NCBI GenBank assembly: GCA_001920875.1
Contig: MNKP01000027.1
Coordinates: 1-35,974 of the forward strand
Length of the DNA: 35,974 bases
Source: Acidobacteria bacterium 13_1_20CM_2_55_15
Lineage (GTDB): Bacteria > Acidobacteriota > Terriglobia > 20CM-2-55-15
Direction of reading: 5' to 3'
Of this stretch, positions 15,028 through 22,694 are shown one piece after another (positions within the stretch are counted from its first letter, which is position 1; each line of letters begins with the position of its first letter). The position numbers and the translations under genes were made by a program. The notes beneath the pieces were generated by a model. It saw nothing but the letters and a program-made list of their open reading frames with translations. It did not search any database and was not told the origin of the DNA.

Positions 15028-16338
15028 CTACCCTTTAAGCACCGCGTGGATCAGCGGACGCCGTCGTGGAGGCTTACTCTCGATTTGATACGCTTGTTCA
15101 ATCAGCGGCACTGCACCGGTGAAACGTCTTTCGTCATTCCAATGAATCCGGCAAAGCACCTCGCCTTTAACCACGCGGTCACCAAGCTTTTTGTCTAAAT
15201 AGATGCCCACTGCAAGATCAACATGATCCTCAACGCGATGACGCCCAGCCCCAAGCGCGTTTGATGCCAGGCCCAGGAATTTCGCATCGCAGCGCGTGAC
15301 GAAACCCGATGTCTTCGCGCGAAAACCCGTTGTGTTTGCGGCTCGCGGCAACAGATCCGGATTATCCACGACCCGTTCGTCGCCGCCTTGAGCGCGGATG
15401 ATCTGCCGGAACCGACGCGCAGCTTCGCCTCTCGCGACCGATTGGTATGCAAGCTTCGAGGCGTGATCAAGCGACCGCGCCTGTCCGCCCAAACGAATCA
15501 TATGGGCCGCGAGGGCGATCGTGACGGTCTCGAGATCCTCAGGAGTCTGGCCATTTAAGAATTCGATGCATTCGCGGATCTCCAGAGCGTTTCCAATGGC
15601 GCGCCCGAGCGGCTGTTCCATATCGGTGATCAACACGACGATTTTCGTTTTCATCGCGCGGCAGACATCGACGATGGAACGCGAAAGGCTTGTTGCAGCC
15701 TTCAGCGTCGGCATAAATGCCCCCGAACCGGCCTTGACATCCATCACCAGGCCGTCGATTCCTTCGGCAAGTTTCTTACTCAAAATGCTGGCGGTGATCA
15801 GCGGAATCGACTCGACAGTCGCCGTCACATCACGCAGTGCGTAGATGCGCCGGTCTGCCGGAGCCAGATCATCTGTTTGCCCCATAATGGCAGCGCCGGT
15901 ACTCTTCAATATCTCGATGACCTTTCCCGGAGAGGGTTTCGGATTAAAACCGGGAATCGACTCGAGTTTGTCCAGTGTTCCGCCGGTGTGTCCAAGCGCG
16001 CGGCCCGTGATCATCGGCACGGTAACACCGCAGGCGGCCGCAATGGGTGCGAGCATCATGGAGGTCTTGTCGCCAACGCCTCCGGTGCTGTGCTTGTCGA
16101 TTTTCTTCCCAGGGATCGCGGACAAATCCAAAACCTTCCCCGAGTCTCTCATTTCGCGCGTGAGCGCAAGCGTCTCATCCGTGCTCATGCCGTTCAGATA
16201 AACGGCCATGAGCCAAGCAGCGACATGATAATCCGTAATCTGCGACGACATGTAACCGCGTAGGAAGGAAGAGATTTCTGACGACGTCAGCTTTTGCCGG
16301 TCTCTCGTCTTTTGGATGACGTCGCGGGCAGTGATCAT
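15028..16338 (-). CDS. deoA: Thymidine/pyrimidine-nucleoside phosphorylase, 436 aa
   Basis: Phosphorolysis of thymidine (and perhaps uridine). The family signature GRALGHTGGTLDKLESIPGF is near residues 114-133, preceded by KIDKHSTGGVGDKTS (phosphate binding). VMDVKAGSGAFM follows, and a C-terminal alpha/beta domain ends RPLIHAVLKG. Length 436 fits the DeoA/Pdp group; sequence reading alone does not separate thymidine-specific DeoA from broader Pdp. The start ATG 16338 overlaps the S1/P1-type gene stop in an ATGA, indicating coupled translation. Confidence 0.94.
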   Translation of the reverse strand: MITARDVIQKTRDRQKLTSSEISSFLRGYMSSQITDYHVAAWLMAVYLNGMSTDETLALTREMRDSGKVLDLSAIPGKKIDKHSTGGVGDKTSMMLAPIAAACGVTVPMITGRALGHTGGTLDKLESIPGFNPKPSPGKVIEILKSTGAAIMGQTDDLAPADRRIYALRDVTATVESIPLITASILSKKLAEGIDGLVMDVKAGSGAFMPTLKAATSLSRSIVDVCRAMKTKIVVLITDMEQPLGRAIGNALEIRECIEFLNGQTPEDLETVTIALAAHMIRLGGQARSLDHASKLAYQSVARGEAARRFRQIIRAQGGDERVVDNPDLLPRAANTTGFRAKTSGFVTRCDAKFLGLASNALGAGRHRVEDHVDLAVGIYLDKKLGDRVVKGEVLCRIHWNDERRFTGAVPLIEQAYQIESKPPRRRPLIHAVLKG

Positions 16339-17219
16339 TTACTTGGCGGTGGTGTGCGCGGGGGCTCGGCGCTTTCCAGCCAGGCCGTGTACCAAAGTGC
16401 AGCCAACATCGTGCCCGCGCGCGCGAGTTCTGCGCTAATGAAATCCGTGCCTTTGGCGCGGGGCCGGTCAGGATTGAACTCGCCGGCCCTTTCGAGCTCA
16501 TACAGTGGGACGACTTCGAGGAATGTCTGCGATAGATACTGCTTGATGGAATCCCACACATTCGCGAGGCGCTGTGGCGAGCGAACCGTGCGCCGGACGG
16601 TATTGGCATCAATTGCGGTGTTCACATAGGCCGCTTCGTATCGGCTGTGAATGCCAGTGTCCCTCGTAAGGCGTTTTGGGTTAGAAACCGTTGCCGCCCA
16701 GCCGTGGTGATGGATGGTCAAATGCATCGGCTGCGAGGCGTCGCCGACATAGTGGCCCAAGACTCCGGCAACATAGATCGCGTTGGCGCTTGCCGATTGA
16801 CGGTCACTAGGAGTCTTTGCGTTGCGCCAGAATCGAAACGCATTAACCAAACGCCCGTAGTTTTCGATGATTGCATAAGGAACGTAGCCGATCTTGAGAT
16901 CACCTTTTCTTTCGACAAGCTGCTGGAGAAACAAATAGCGGTCCGAAGGAATTGTCGAAATTGCGCCCCATTTTTCCGAATCGAAAAAATGGTCGACCTC
17001 CTGCGCATTATTCATCGGCGTTTGCTCTTCGCGGCGCCAGCGATCAGGCTCGAATCCGTTGTAGATGATTTGCTCGCGAGCAGCATTCATGAATTCCGGC
17101 AGCTTGGGGGCCGCAACATCCATTGCAAGCTGATTGATCATCAGGTGACCTTTTTCGCCCCACGCGGAAACAGATACTGGAATAAACACGATCAGCAGGA
17201 TTGCAATCGGGACGCGCAT
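16335..17219 (-). CDS. Secreted S1/P1-nuclease / zinc-phospholipase-C-fold hydrolase, 294 aa
   Basis: The signal peptide MRVPIAILLIVFIPVSVSA is followed by Trp-Gly at the predicted mature N-terminus (WGEKGHLMIN); in this family the N-terminal Trp and the His of GH bind the zinc cluster. Further ligands are visible: FEPDRW, EVDHFF, and LGHYVGDASQPMH (H-x3-D-x5-H). The last pair is HSRYE, with Glu where S1/P1 nucleases have Asp, as in Bacillus phospholipase C. The protein should act outside the cytoplasm. It leads the operon deoA-punA-cdd, which argues for cleaving nucleic acids or nucleotides rather than lipids. The family is firm; the substrate is inferred from context. Confidence 0.82.
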   Translation of the reverse strand: MRVPIAILLIVFIPVSVSAWGEKGHLMINQLAMDVAAPKLPEFMNAAREQIIYNGFEPDRWRREEQTPMNNAQEVDHFFDSEKWGAISTIPSDRYLFLQQLVERKGDLKIGYVPYAIIENYGRLVNAFRFWRNAKTPSDRQSASANAIYVAGVLGHYVGDASQPMHLTIHHHGWAATVSNPKRLTRDTGIHSRYEAAYVNTAIDANTVRRTVRSPQRLANVWDSIKQYLSQTFLEVVPLYELERAGEFNPDRPRAKGTDFISAELARAGTMLAALWYTAWLESAEPPRTPPPSK

Positions 17220-17227
17220 AGCGGCGA

Positions 17228-17233
17228 ATTCTA
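17228..17233 (-). promoter_or_regulatory. -10 box for the nucleoside salvage operon
   Basis: TAGAAT on the minus strand, eight bases from ATG 17219. It overlaps the promoter region of the divergent macrodomain gene, whose -10 is only about 20 bases away. Confidence 0.45.
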
Positions 17234-17251
17234 GCAGAATTTATGCGGGCG

Positions 17252-17257
17252 TATAAT
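17252..17257 (+). promoter_or_regulatory. -10 box, predicted leaderless start for the macrodomain gene
   Basis: A perfect TATAAT, six bases (CAAAGT) and then ATG 17264. This decides the start: the upstream in-frame ATG at 17243 would lie before the promoter element. The -35 is weak. Confidence 0.55.
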
Positions 17258-17263
17258 CAAAGT

Positions 17264-17794
17264 ATGGTGATTACCATCGGGCAAGCTTCCCTGGAAACCG
17301 AGCGCGGAGATATCAGCCAGGCGAAGGTGGATGCCGTGGTGAACGCGGCGAATAATCATCTTTGGATGGGTTCTGGAGTAGCAGGCGCGCTCAAGCGAGC
17401 GGGCGGCCTTGAGATCGAGCGCGCAGCGGTCGCGAAAGGTCCGGTCCAAGTTGGTGAAGCCGTTGTTACAAACGGCGGTGCCCTTCCAGCCAGGTATGTC
17501 ATCCATGCCGCAGTCATGGGGCAGGATCTCCGAACCGATCAATCCAAAATCCGCCAGGCGACGAAGAATGCCCTCATGCGCGCGCGTGAACTGGGCATCG
17601 GCAGCGTCGCGTTTCCCGCACTCGGAACCGGGGTAGGCGGTTTCCCGCCGGAGGAGGCGGCGGAAGCAATGATCGACGAATGTGTGTCATTCATTTCCAG
17701 CGAATCCGCGCCTTCCTTGAAGAAGATTCTGTTTGTCCTATTCTCTGATGACGTCCTCCGTGCGTTTGAGAGGCGGCTCCATGGAAGAAATTGA
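17264..17794 (+). CDS. Macrodomain protein (ADP-ribose binding / deacetylase type), 176 aa
   Basis: A single macrodomain that binds ADP-ribose or its derivatives. Visible motifs: VDAVVNAANNHLWMGSGVAG (the NAAN and GxGVAGA loop), LPARYVIHAAVMG, and SVAFPALGTGVGGFPPEEAA, the second phosphate loop. Family members hydrolyse O-acetyl-ADP-ribose or remove ADP-ribose from proteins. The start ATG 17264 is chosen over 17243 because of the -10 box. It overlaps the CYTH gene by 14 bases, so the two are co-translated. No ADP-ribosyltransferase toxin is adjacent, so a DarTG-type system is not supported. Confidence 0.9.
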   Translation: MVITIGQASLETERGDISQAKVDAVVNAANNHLWMGSGVAGALKRAGGLEIERAAVAKGPVQVGEAVVTNGGALPARYVIHAAVMGQDLRTDQSKIRQATKNALMRARELGIGSVAFPALGTGVGGFPPEEAAEAMIDECVSFISSESAPSLKKILFVLFSDDVLRAFERRLHGRN

Positions 17795-18296
17795 GATAAA
17801 GTTTGCCGTCAAAGATACGAAGATTATTACAGAGAAACTTAGAAAGTTGGGTTTTCGGGTCACGGTCGGCCGTCACCTCGAAAAAAATTATCTTCTCGAT
17901 GACCACGACGGCAATTTGCAGAAGGCGGGAAAGGTATTTCGCATCCGCAAGACTCCTTCGGGGCGAACCCTCACATACAAGGGACCGATTTCCGCGGCTT
18001 CAAAATTGAAGCATCGCGAAGAGATCGAATGCCGCATCGAAGACGCCGACATTTTGCTCCCCATGTTCGAGCAGAGCGGTTTTAAAATTCGCACGGAATA
18101 TTCGAAGCACCGGACGGTCTTTGAAAAGAATGGGTTCGAAATTTCGCTCGATGAAACCGAAGCCGGCAATTATTTGGAAGTCGAAGGACCGTCCGACGCG
18201 GACATTACGAAGCTTGGGGAAAAATTGGGGTATTCGGAAACGGATTTTGTCCGTCGAACCTATGCAGAGCTAATTGGTGAGAAACGAAGCGGCTAA
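17781..18296 (+). CDS. CYTH-domain protein (class IV adenylate cyclase / triphosphatase family), 171 aa
   Basis: The N-terminal MEEIEIKFAV contains the signature ExExK that binds metal-triphosphate in the CYTH tunnel fold. Other tunnel residues follow: FRIRKTPSGRTLTYKGP, LKHREEIECRIED, and DETEAGNYLEVEGP. Length fits a single CYTH domain without the CHAD module. The family includes thiamine triphosphatase, inorganic triphosphatase and class IV adenylate cyclase; which applies here cannot be read from sequence alone. The start ATG 17781 has GAGAGG upstream and lies inside the macrodomain gene end. Confidence 0.88.
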   Translation: MEEIEIKFAVKDTKIITEKLRKLGFRVTVGRHLEKNYLLDDHDGNLQKAGKVFRIRKTPSGRTLTYKGPISAASKLKHREEIECRIEDADILLPMFEQSGFKIRTEYSKHRTVFEKNGFEISLDETEAGNYLEVEGPSDADITKLGEKLGYSETDFVRRTYAELIGEKRSG

Positions 18297-18312
18297 GGAA
18301 AAGGAAAATGGC

Positions 18313-18633
18313 ATGAGGAATGAAAAGCATTTGCCGGAAGACGAGCCTCTCAAAATGATTGCCGTCAGCGGACCCACCGAGGCGCAGATGATCGAAGAGA
18401 TGCTCGAAAACAATGGTATCGACTGCACGCTGCAAGGCGACGTGGTGTCCACGCCCTGGCCGACGAAAAGCGATCTCGACGAAGTTCGCATTTTCGTGAG
18501 GTCCGAAGATGCGCCACGTGCGGAAGAATTGGTCGAGGCCTTCTTCACTCCCGTCGGTAATGACGAACTGACGGAGGGCGATCCGGAACTGGGCGTGAAA
18601 GATCCGGATGAACCAGGCGGCTTCACAATTTAA
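18313..18633 (+). CDS. DUF2007-type putative signal-transducing protein, 106 aa
   Basis: The core region begins LKMIAVSGPTEAQMIEEMLE and continues NNGIDCTLQGD, then VRIFVRSEDAPRAEELVEAF. This is the ferredoxin-like DUF2007 pattern (a few strands, then a helix with Ala-Glu-Leu). The tail is acidic (LTEGDPELGVKDPDEPGG). I chose ATG 18313, which has AAGGAAAA upstream and follows the CYTH stop by 16 bases; a GTG at 18274 would overlap it. It is probably in one operon with macrodomain and CYTH. The function of the family is not known. Confidence 0.75.
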   Translation: MRNEKHLPEDEPLKMIAVSGPTEAQMIEEMLENNGIDCTLQGDVVSTPWPTKSDLDEVRIFVRSEDAPRAEELVEAFFTPVGNDELTEGDPELGVKDPDEPGGFTI

Positions 18634-18664
18634 TTCACGCCCGCTATGATAGCTGAAGAAGCTT

Positions 18665-18802
18665 ATGGATAATTTCACTCTATTTGTCATCGTTACCGAT
18701 GTCCTCATGTGCGTGGCTTTCATCACATTGATGGTTTTGGATAAGCCGCAAAAACCCGCGCCCGCCGAGCCATTTAAACCCGCCGGCAAAAAGCCGGCGT
18801 AA
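18665..18802 (+). CDS. Small single-pass membrane protein, 45 aa
   Basis: The frame opens at ATG 18665 with one clear membrane helix (FTLFVIVTDVLMCVAFITLM) at residues 4-23. A Pro/Lys/Ala-rich tail ends AGKKPA. GAAGAAG just upstream can serve as a weak ribosome-binding site, and TATGAT at 18645-18650 can be a -10 box. The last codons form a hairpin (CGCCGGC, five A, GCCGGCG at 18781-18799). The next gene is in the same frame directly after its stop. No family recognised. Confidence 0.55.
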   Translation: MDNFTLFVIVTDVLMCVAFITLMVLDKPQKPAPAEPFKPAGKKPA

Positions 18803-18814
18803 CGAGATTCACCA

Positions 18815-19702
18815 ACGAGCAATCTCTTTGACGAACCTCGGGATTCCACGGGAATTCTACGCGTCGGTACCAGTGGCTGGAGTTATCCGCTGAATACAGG
18901 CCCCGGTTCATGGACGGGCGTTTTTTATCCCTTCAAGAAAGCCGACGAGTTGAAGTTCTACGCGCGTTACTTCAATGCCGTCGAGATCAATTCCACCTTC
19001 TATCGTCCCTGCGGAGCGAAGACAGCGGAAAGCTGGGCAAAACGCACGCCGGACGACTTCGAGTTCACGGTGAAGGTGTGGCAGCAATTCACTCACGGCA
19101 AAACCGAATGGACTACCTTGGAAGTCGAGAATTTCAAGTCGGGCATCGCGCCATTGGCCGAGGCGGAGAAGCTTGGATGCTTGTTGTTTCAGTTTCCCGC
19201 AAGCTTTAAACACACGACGGAAACGATGAACCGCCTGACGGCGTTGCTTGACATCTTTCAGGATTACCCAAAGGCTGTAGAGCTGCGGCACCGCTCGTGG
19301 ACAGATGTGCTTCCAGACCTGCACGACGCCGGCGCCGCCCCCACTTTCATCGACGAGCCGAAATTCAAAGACTCCATTCGCCAGGATATTGCAATTCCGG
19401 GTAGCCGCTTACTTTATGTTCGCTTCCACGGACGTAAATTCGATAAGTGGTGGCGTCACCAGCATCGCGACGAGCGATACGATTACCTTTACACTCGGGA
19501 AGAGCTGCAGCCATACGTGGTTCAACTCAAATCGGTCCTGGAAAACAAGGACATCCAGCGCGCCTATATCTTCTTCAACAACCACCCCGGCGCAAAGGCG
19601 GTCGCCAATGCCGTCATGATGCGCGCCCAATTGGATATCCCGGTCAAGACAGAATTGCCGGATAAACTCGTCGAGACCTATCCGGAGTTGATTTCCAAAT
19701 AG
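18815..19702 (+). CDS. DUF72-family protein with a non-standard start codon, about 295 aa
   Basis: DUF72 proteins are TIM-barrel-like proteins of unknown function. The conserved N-terminus ILRVGTSGWSY is present in frame at 18854-18886, then WTGVFYPFKKADELKFYARY, VEINSTFYR, FEFTVKVWQQFTH, and WWRHQHRDERYDYLYTREEL. Between the in-frame stop at 18800-18802 and the family's first conserved motif there is no ATG, GTG or TTG. The first standard start is TTG 18950, which would remove that motif. The likeliest start is ACG 18815, giving (M)SNLFDEP, or ATT 18854; I use 18815. Either a rare start codon is used or the gene is damaged at its 5' end. Confidence 0.75.
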   Translation, partial: TSNLFDEPRDSTGILRVGTSGWSYPLNTGPGSWTGVFYPFKKADELKFYARYFNAVEINSTFYRPCGAKTAESWAKRTPDDFEFTVKVWQQFTHGKTEWTTLEVENFKSGIAPLAEAEKLGCLLFQFPASFKHTTETMNRLTALLDIFQDYPKAVELRHRSWTDVLPDLHDAGAAPTFIDEPKFKDSIRQDIAIPGSRLLYVRFHGRKFDKWWRHQHRDERYDYLYTREELQPYVVQLKSVLENKDIQRAYIFFNNHPGAKAVANAVMMRAQLDIPVKTELPDKLVETYPELISK

Positions 19703-19750
19703 CAATAGGGCCAGAATGACGGAAACCATTTCAGCCACAGGAGGTATGCC

Positions 19751-20728
19751 ATGAGCTCGAGGGAACCGGACCGTCGCGAGTTTTTGGGCAGCACTTTGGG
19801 GATGCTCGGAGCTGGAGTACTCGCAGCGCGGGCCCAGGAAAAAAGAAATACTCCAATCCGAAGACCGGATCGCTATGATGATACCTTCATCTTCGAGCGA
19901 AAACCGTTCACATGGCCGGGAGGGAAAACGCTCGCGGTTTGGATCATTCCTAATGTCGAGGTGTGGCAGTTTGATTCGCCTGCCGGCGCCGCCATCTCGC
20001 CGAATGCCGGCAATCGCGTTCCCGATGTCATCAACTATGCCTGGCGCGATTATGGCATGCGTGTAGGTCTGTGGAGAATTGCGGACGTGCTCGGTGAAGC
20101 AGGGATTCGCGCGACCGTGGCCTTGAACGCATACGTCTGCGACGTGTTTCCCAAAGCGGTCGAAGAAATGAAGAGACGAGGCTGGGAATTGATGGGTCAC
20201 GGACTAACCAACAGCCGTGACCTGGCAAAGCTCGCTTTAGATGAGGAGAGGGACGTCATCCAGACGACTCTGCGTACCATTGAACGCGCAACTGGAAAAC
20301 GCCCCCGCGGATGGCTTGGACCCGGACTCGCGGAGACTTTCAATACCCTGGATCTACTCGCAGAAGAAGGAGTCAATTACGTCGGCGACTGGAACAATGA
20401 CGATCAGCCGTTCGGAATGAAGGTTAAAAAGGGAAGACTCTTCGCCGTTCCCTACGGCATGGACATCAACGACATGTCCCTCATTAACCGGATGGGCTAC
20501 ACCGGCGATCAATACCTAAAGGCACTGACGGACCAATTCGACACGCTTTACGCCGATAGCCAGAAAACCGCCCGCGTTATGGGCATTCCGTTACACCCAT
20601 TTCTGATGGGCGAACCCTGGCGTACGCCATATCTGAAGAAAGCCATCGCGTATTTCAAGCAACACGACCGGGTGTGGTTCACCACCGGCAGCGAGATCGT
20701 TGACGCGTTCCAACAGATTCGATCGTAA
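19751..20728 (+). CDS. Tat-exported polysaccharide deacetylase / allantoinase-like protein, 325 aa
   Basis: A strong AGGAGG lies 6-11 bases before ATG 19751. The N-terminus is a Tat signal (PDRREFLGSTLGMLGAGVLA, cleavage near RAQ). The enzyme part belongs to the NodB-like superfamily in its PuuE/allantoinase branch: AWRDYGMRVGLWRIADVLGE, then ATVALNAYVCDVFPKAVEEM, GWELMGHGLTNS with the conserved His, and IPLHPFLMGEPWRTPYLKKA. This branch removes acyl groups or opens cyclic ureides. No cognate pathway genes are next to it, so the substrate is open. Export by Tat suggests a folded metalloenzyme acting in the periplasm. Confidence 0.85.
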   Translation: MSSREPDRREFLGSTLGMLGAGVLAARAQEKRNTPIRRPDRYDDTFIFERKPFTWPGGKTLAVWIIPNVEVWQFDSPAGAAISPNAGNRVPDVINYAWRDYGMRVGLWRIADVLGEAGIRATVALNAYVCDVFPKAVEEMKRRGWELMGHGLTNSRDLAKLALDEERDVIQTTLRTIERATGKRPRGWLGPGLAETFNTLDLLAEEGVNYVGDWNNDDQPFGMKVKKGRLFAVPYGMDINDMSLINRMGYTGDQYLKALTDQFDTLYADSQKTARVMGIPLHPFLMGEPWRTPYLKKAIAYFKQHDRVWFTTGSEIVDAFQQIRS

Positions 20729-20789
20729 AGGGAGGAATTATTATTCTCCTCTGCGGAAGGTGTGAATGAATTGGCAAATGAATAATTGC

Positions 20790-21084
20790 TTAATCTTCTA
20801 AGAACTCTTCGATGAGCTCGGCCGAGCGCGCAGGATGCTCTAATCCCAGCAGGTGACCCGCACGGTCGATCATCCCCATCTTCGCGTCTTTGTTTCAGTG
20901 TGGCGAACGCCTGGCCGACCATCGGGTTGCGTAGCGAGTTGGATAGGCTCTGGTAATCCTGATGGCCGGGTATTCCAATCCACTCGATAGGGATGTGCAA
21001 ACAGCTTGTGATAGAGATATTCCACGTGTTTGGAATAATCCTGTTCCGCCTGCTCGCGGCAAAGACACCGTTCACTGATTCCAC
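20790..21084 (-). pseudogene. Decayed alpha/beta-hydrolase-like gene remnant
   Basis: On the minus strand a frame ending at 20790 reads MIDRAGHLLGLEHPARSAEL then IEEFLED and stop, which is the usual C-terminal end of alpha/beta hydrolases (catalytic His in AGH, then LE-P). Upstream, fragments in other frames look coding (AEQDYSKHVEYLYHKLF and NPMVGQAFATLKQ), but they do not join without frameshifts and no intact N-terminus or GxSxG is present. I read it as a relic of a leftward gene. The identification rests on a short motif. Confidence 0.4.
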
Positions 21085-21153
21085 GTCAAATCACATTTCG
21101 GTTTTTCGCCAATCGGCGTAGGATGAGAGAACTTCAAAGCAGGAGGTCCAAAC

Positions 21154-21675
21154 ATGGAACGTTTCATCGCCGATCTGGTGCAAGATTTCGAGAGCGGCAA
21201 GATCAACCGGCGTCAATTTTGTGAGACCGTAGCGCTTGCGGCGACCGTCTACGCGGCTGGTGAAGAAGCCGCGAATGCGGCACCCTCACAGGGCTTCAAG
21301 ATGATCGCGGTCAACCATATTTCCTATGCCTGTCCGGACTACCGCAAGGCGCGCGATTTCTACACGAGCGTGCTGGGCATGCAAAACGCGAAAGACGATC
21401 AAAAGTCGAGGGCCAATCTGGCGTTCGGCCCCCGCAGTGGCGGCAACTATTTCATCGCGCGGAACGCTAACGAGAATGCGAATACGGCGCCGGCAAAATC
21501 GGTCGTCGATCACATTTGTTATACGATTCCCAATTGGGACGATGCGCGCGTGAATGCAACGCTCAAAGCGCAGGGACTGAACCCGACTGGGCGCAGCGGA
21601 AGCGTCAACGTTCTGGATCCCTTCAACTACCCGGTACAGCTCGCCTCGATCGAGGCGGAGAACCCCTTTATTTAA
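21154..21675 (+). CDS. VOC-superfamily protein with twin-Arg leader, 173 aa
   Basis: GCAGGAGG lies just before ATG 21154. The leader reads MERFIADLVQDFESGKINRR then QF and an Ala-rich hydrophobic stretch, resembling a Tat signal with an extended n-region. The mature part is a glyoxalase/bleomycin-resistance (VOC) fold: IAVNHISYACPDYRKARDFY, TSVLGMQNAKDD, VVDHICYTIPNWDDARVN, and DPFNYPVQLASIE. Two beta-alpha-beta units are visible, each opened by a His (NHISY, DHICY), suggesting a metal site. It is followed after 17 bases by a paralog with the same plan. Substrate unknown. Confidence 0.82.
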   Translation: MERFIADLVQDFESGKINRRQFCETVALAATVYAAGEEAANAAPSQGFKMIAVNHISYACPDYRKARDFYTSVLGMQNAKDDQKSRANLAFGPRSGGNYFIARNANENANTAPAKSVVDHICYTIPNWDDARVNATLKAQGLNPTGRSGSVNVLDPFNYPVQLASIEAENPFI

Positions 21676-21692
21676 GCAAAAGGAGAATCGCT

Positions 21693-22274
21693 ATGCTAGG
21701 TTTCGTCGCAACGAAGCTTCAAGAGTTCGAGCAGGGCAAGATCAGCCGCCGCCGGCTTATCGAAGTATTGACTGTAGCAGCGACCTCCGTTCGTGCCGCC
21801 AGTGCTGCTCAGAAAGCGCCTGCAGGTCAGCCCGGCCTGAAAATCGCGCTGGTGAACCATTTCTCTTACACCTGCCCCAATTTCAAGCAGGCTGGCGACT
21901 GGTATTCAAAGGTCTTCAACCTCGATCAAGTCGGGCTCAAGGATAACGAGGTCACTCTGCCATTCGGGAAGAAGGGAGAGAAGCCCTACGGTGTCACCGC
22001 CAAAGATGTGCCGCTGACCTTCATCATCTGCCGTACGCGTAATCTCAATGCGCCTCCAGCGAACGGCCAGCCGCGGCCGAAAAGCCAGGCCGTAGTGAAC
22101 CATATCGCGTACACGATTGCTGATTACGATCGAGATAAAGTACTGGCCGAACTGAAGCGGCTGGGCTTCGACAATCCCCGCGAAGATACCGAACACAGCT
22201 TTCACATTGCCGACCCGTTTGGTTATGACGTGCAGATTAGCGGCATCAAAATGACAGCCCTGACCAGTGGGTGA
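21693..22274 (+). CDS. Second VOC-superfamily protein with twin-Arg leader, 193 aa
   Basis: AAAAGGAGA precedes ATG 21693. The leader MLGFVATKLQEFEQGKISRR, followed by RLIEVLTVAAT, has the same FE-x-GKI-x-RR pattern as the upstream paralog. The VOC core shows LVNHFSYTCPNFKQAGDWYS, VVNHIAYTIADYDRDKVLAE and DPFGYDVQISGI. It is longer than its neighbour because of an inserted segment (GKKGEKPYGVTAKDVPLTF). The pair looks like a tandem duplication that has since diverged and may form a heterodimer. Substrate unknown. Confidence 0.82.
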   Translation: MLGFVATKLQEFEQGKISRRRLIEVLTVAATSVRAASAAQKAPAGQPGLKIALVNHFSYTCPNFKQAGDWYSKVFNLDQVGLKDNEVTLPFGKKGEKPYGVTAKDVPLTFIICRTRNLNAPPANGQPRPKSQAVVNHIAYTIADYDRDKVLAELKRLGFDNPREDTEHSFHIADPFGYDVQISGIKMTALTSG

Positions 22275-22360
22275 GGGCTCGCCAATGCAAGTTCACCGGC
22301 TCTGCCGAACAAATCGGAAAGGTACACAAAAGGCTTAGCGCGGCAAAGCCGCAACCGAAT

Positions 22361-22552
22361 ATTCCCCTCCTCGCAGAGGAGGGGTGGCGCGCAGCGCCGG
22401 GGTGGTCAGCTCGGCGAAGCGTTGTTGCCGGTCTTCTATTGAGGCTTCGCCCTGCCGGGCTCGCGCTTCGCGCCACCTCGTCTGCGCCGCTGCGGTGGCT
22501 TCGCGGCATTTTCTTTGTGGCGCAGCCTCCCCTCCTCTGCGAGGAGGGGAAT
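22361..22552. repeat. Foldback repeat R1, 192 bp, with 24-bp perfect terminal inverted repeats
   Basis: Bases 22361-22384 are the exact reverse complement of 22529-22552 (arms begin ATTCCCCTCCTCGCAG). The interior is GC-rich with further hairpins and closely matches R3 at 26100-26273: both share GGTGGCGCGCAGCGCCGGGG next to the left arm and the ATTGAGGCTTCGCCCT block. No transposase frame is present. It resembles non-autonomous miniature elements or intergenic foldback repeats. It lies just after ccmD on the operon's 3' side. Confidence 0.8.
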
Positions 22553-22559
22553 GTTTCCC

Positions 22560-22694
22560 TCAAGATTTTTCTTTAAGGCGTTGCTTAAGCTCGTCGAGTT
22601 TTTTCTCGAGGCGGCTTTGGCGGGAAATCAGTAGCCAGGTAAAGATGAAGATAATGATGAAAGCGAGCGTGTACGCGACGAAAAGATTAGTCAT
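22560..22694 (-). CDS. ccmD: CcmD-like small membrane protein, 44 aa
   Basis: ATG 22694 opens MTNLFVAYTLAFIIIFIFTW followed by LLISRQSRLEKKLDELKQRL and a short tail. One membrane helix followed by a charged helix is the standard CcmD plan (a small heme-exporter subunit that helps CcmABC release holo-CcmE). It overlaps the ccmC stop by 8 bases and is the last gene of the cluster, where CcmD is expected. The sequence is too short for certainty beyond position and topology. Confidence 0.75.
   Translation of the reverse strand: MTNLFVAYTLAFIIIFIFTWLLISRQSRLEKKLDELKQRLKEKS

Noticed and set aside
17243-17794. Macrodomain plus neighbours as a DarTG toxin-antitoxin system
   Set aside because: No ADP-ribosyltransferase toxin gene is adjacent; neighbours are CYTH and an S1/P1-type hydrolase.
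18205-18849. Minus-strand frame of 214 codons opposite CYTH and DUF2007
   Set aside because: It is antisense to two genes with clear domain motifs and shows no motif of its own.
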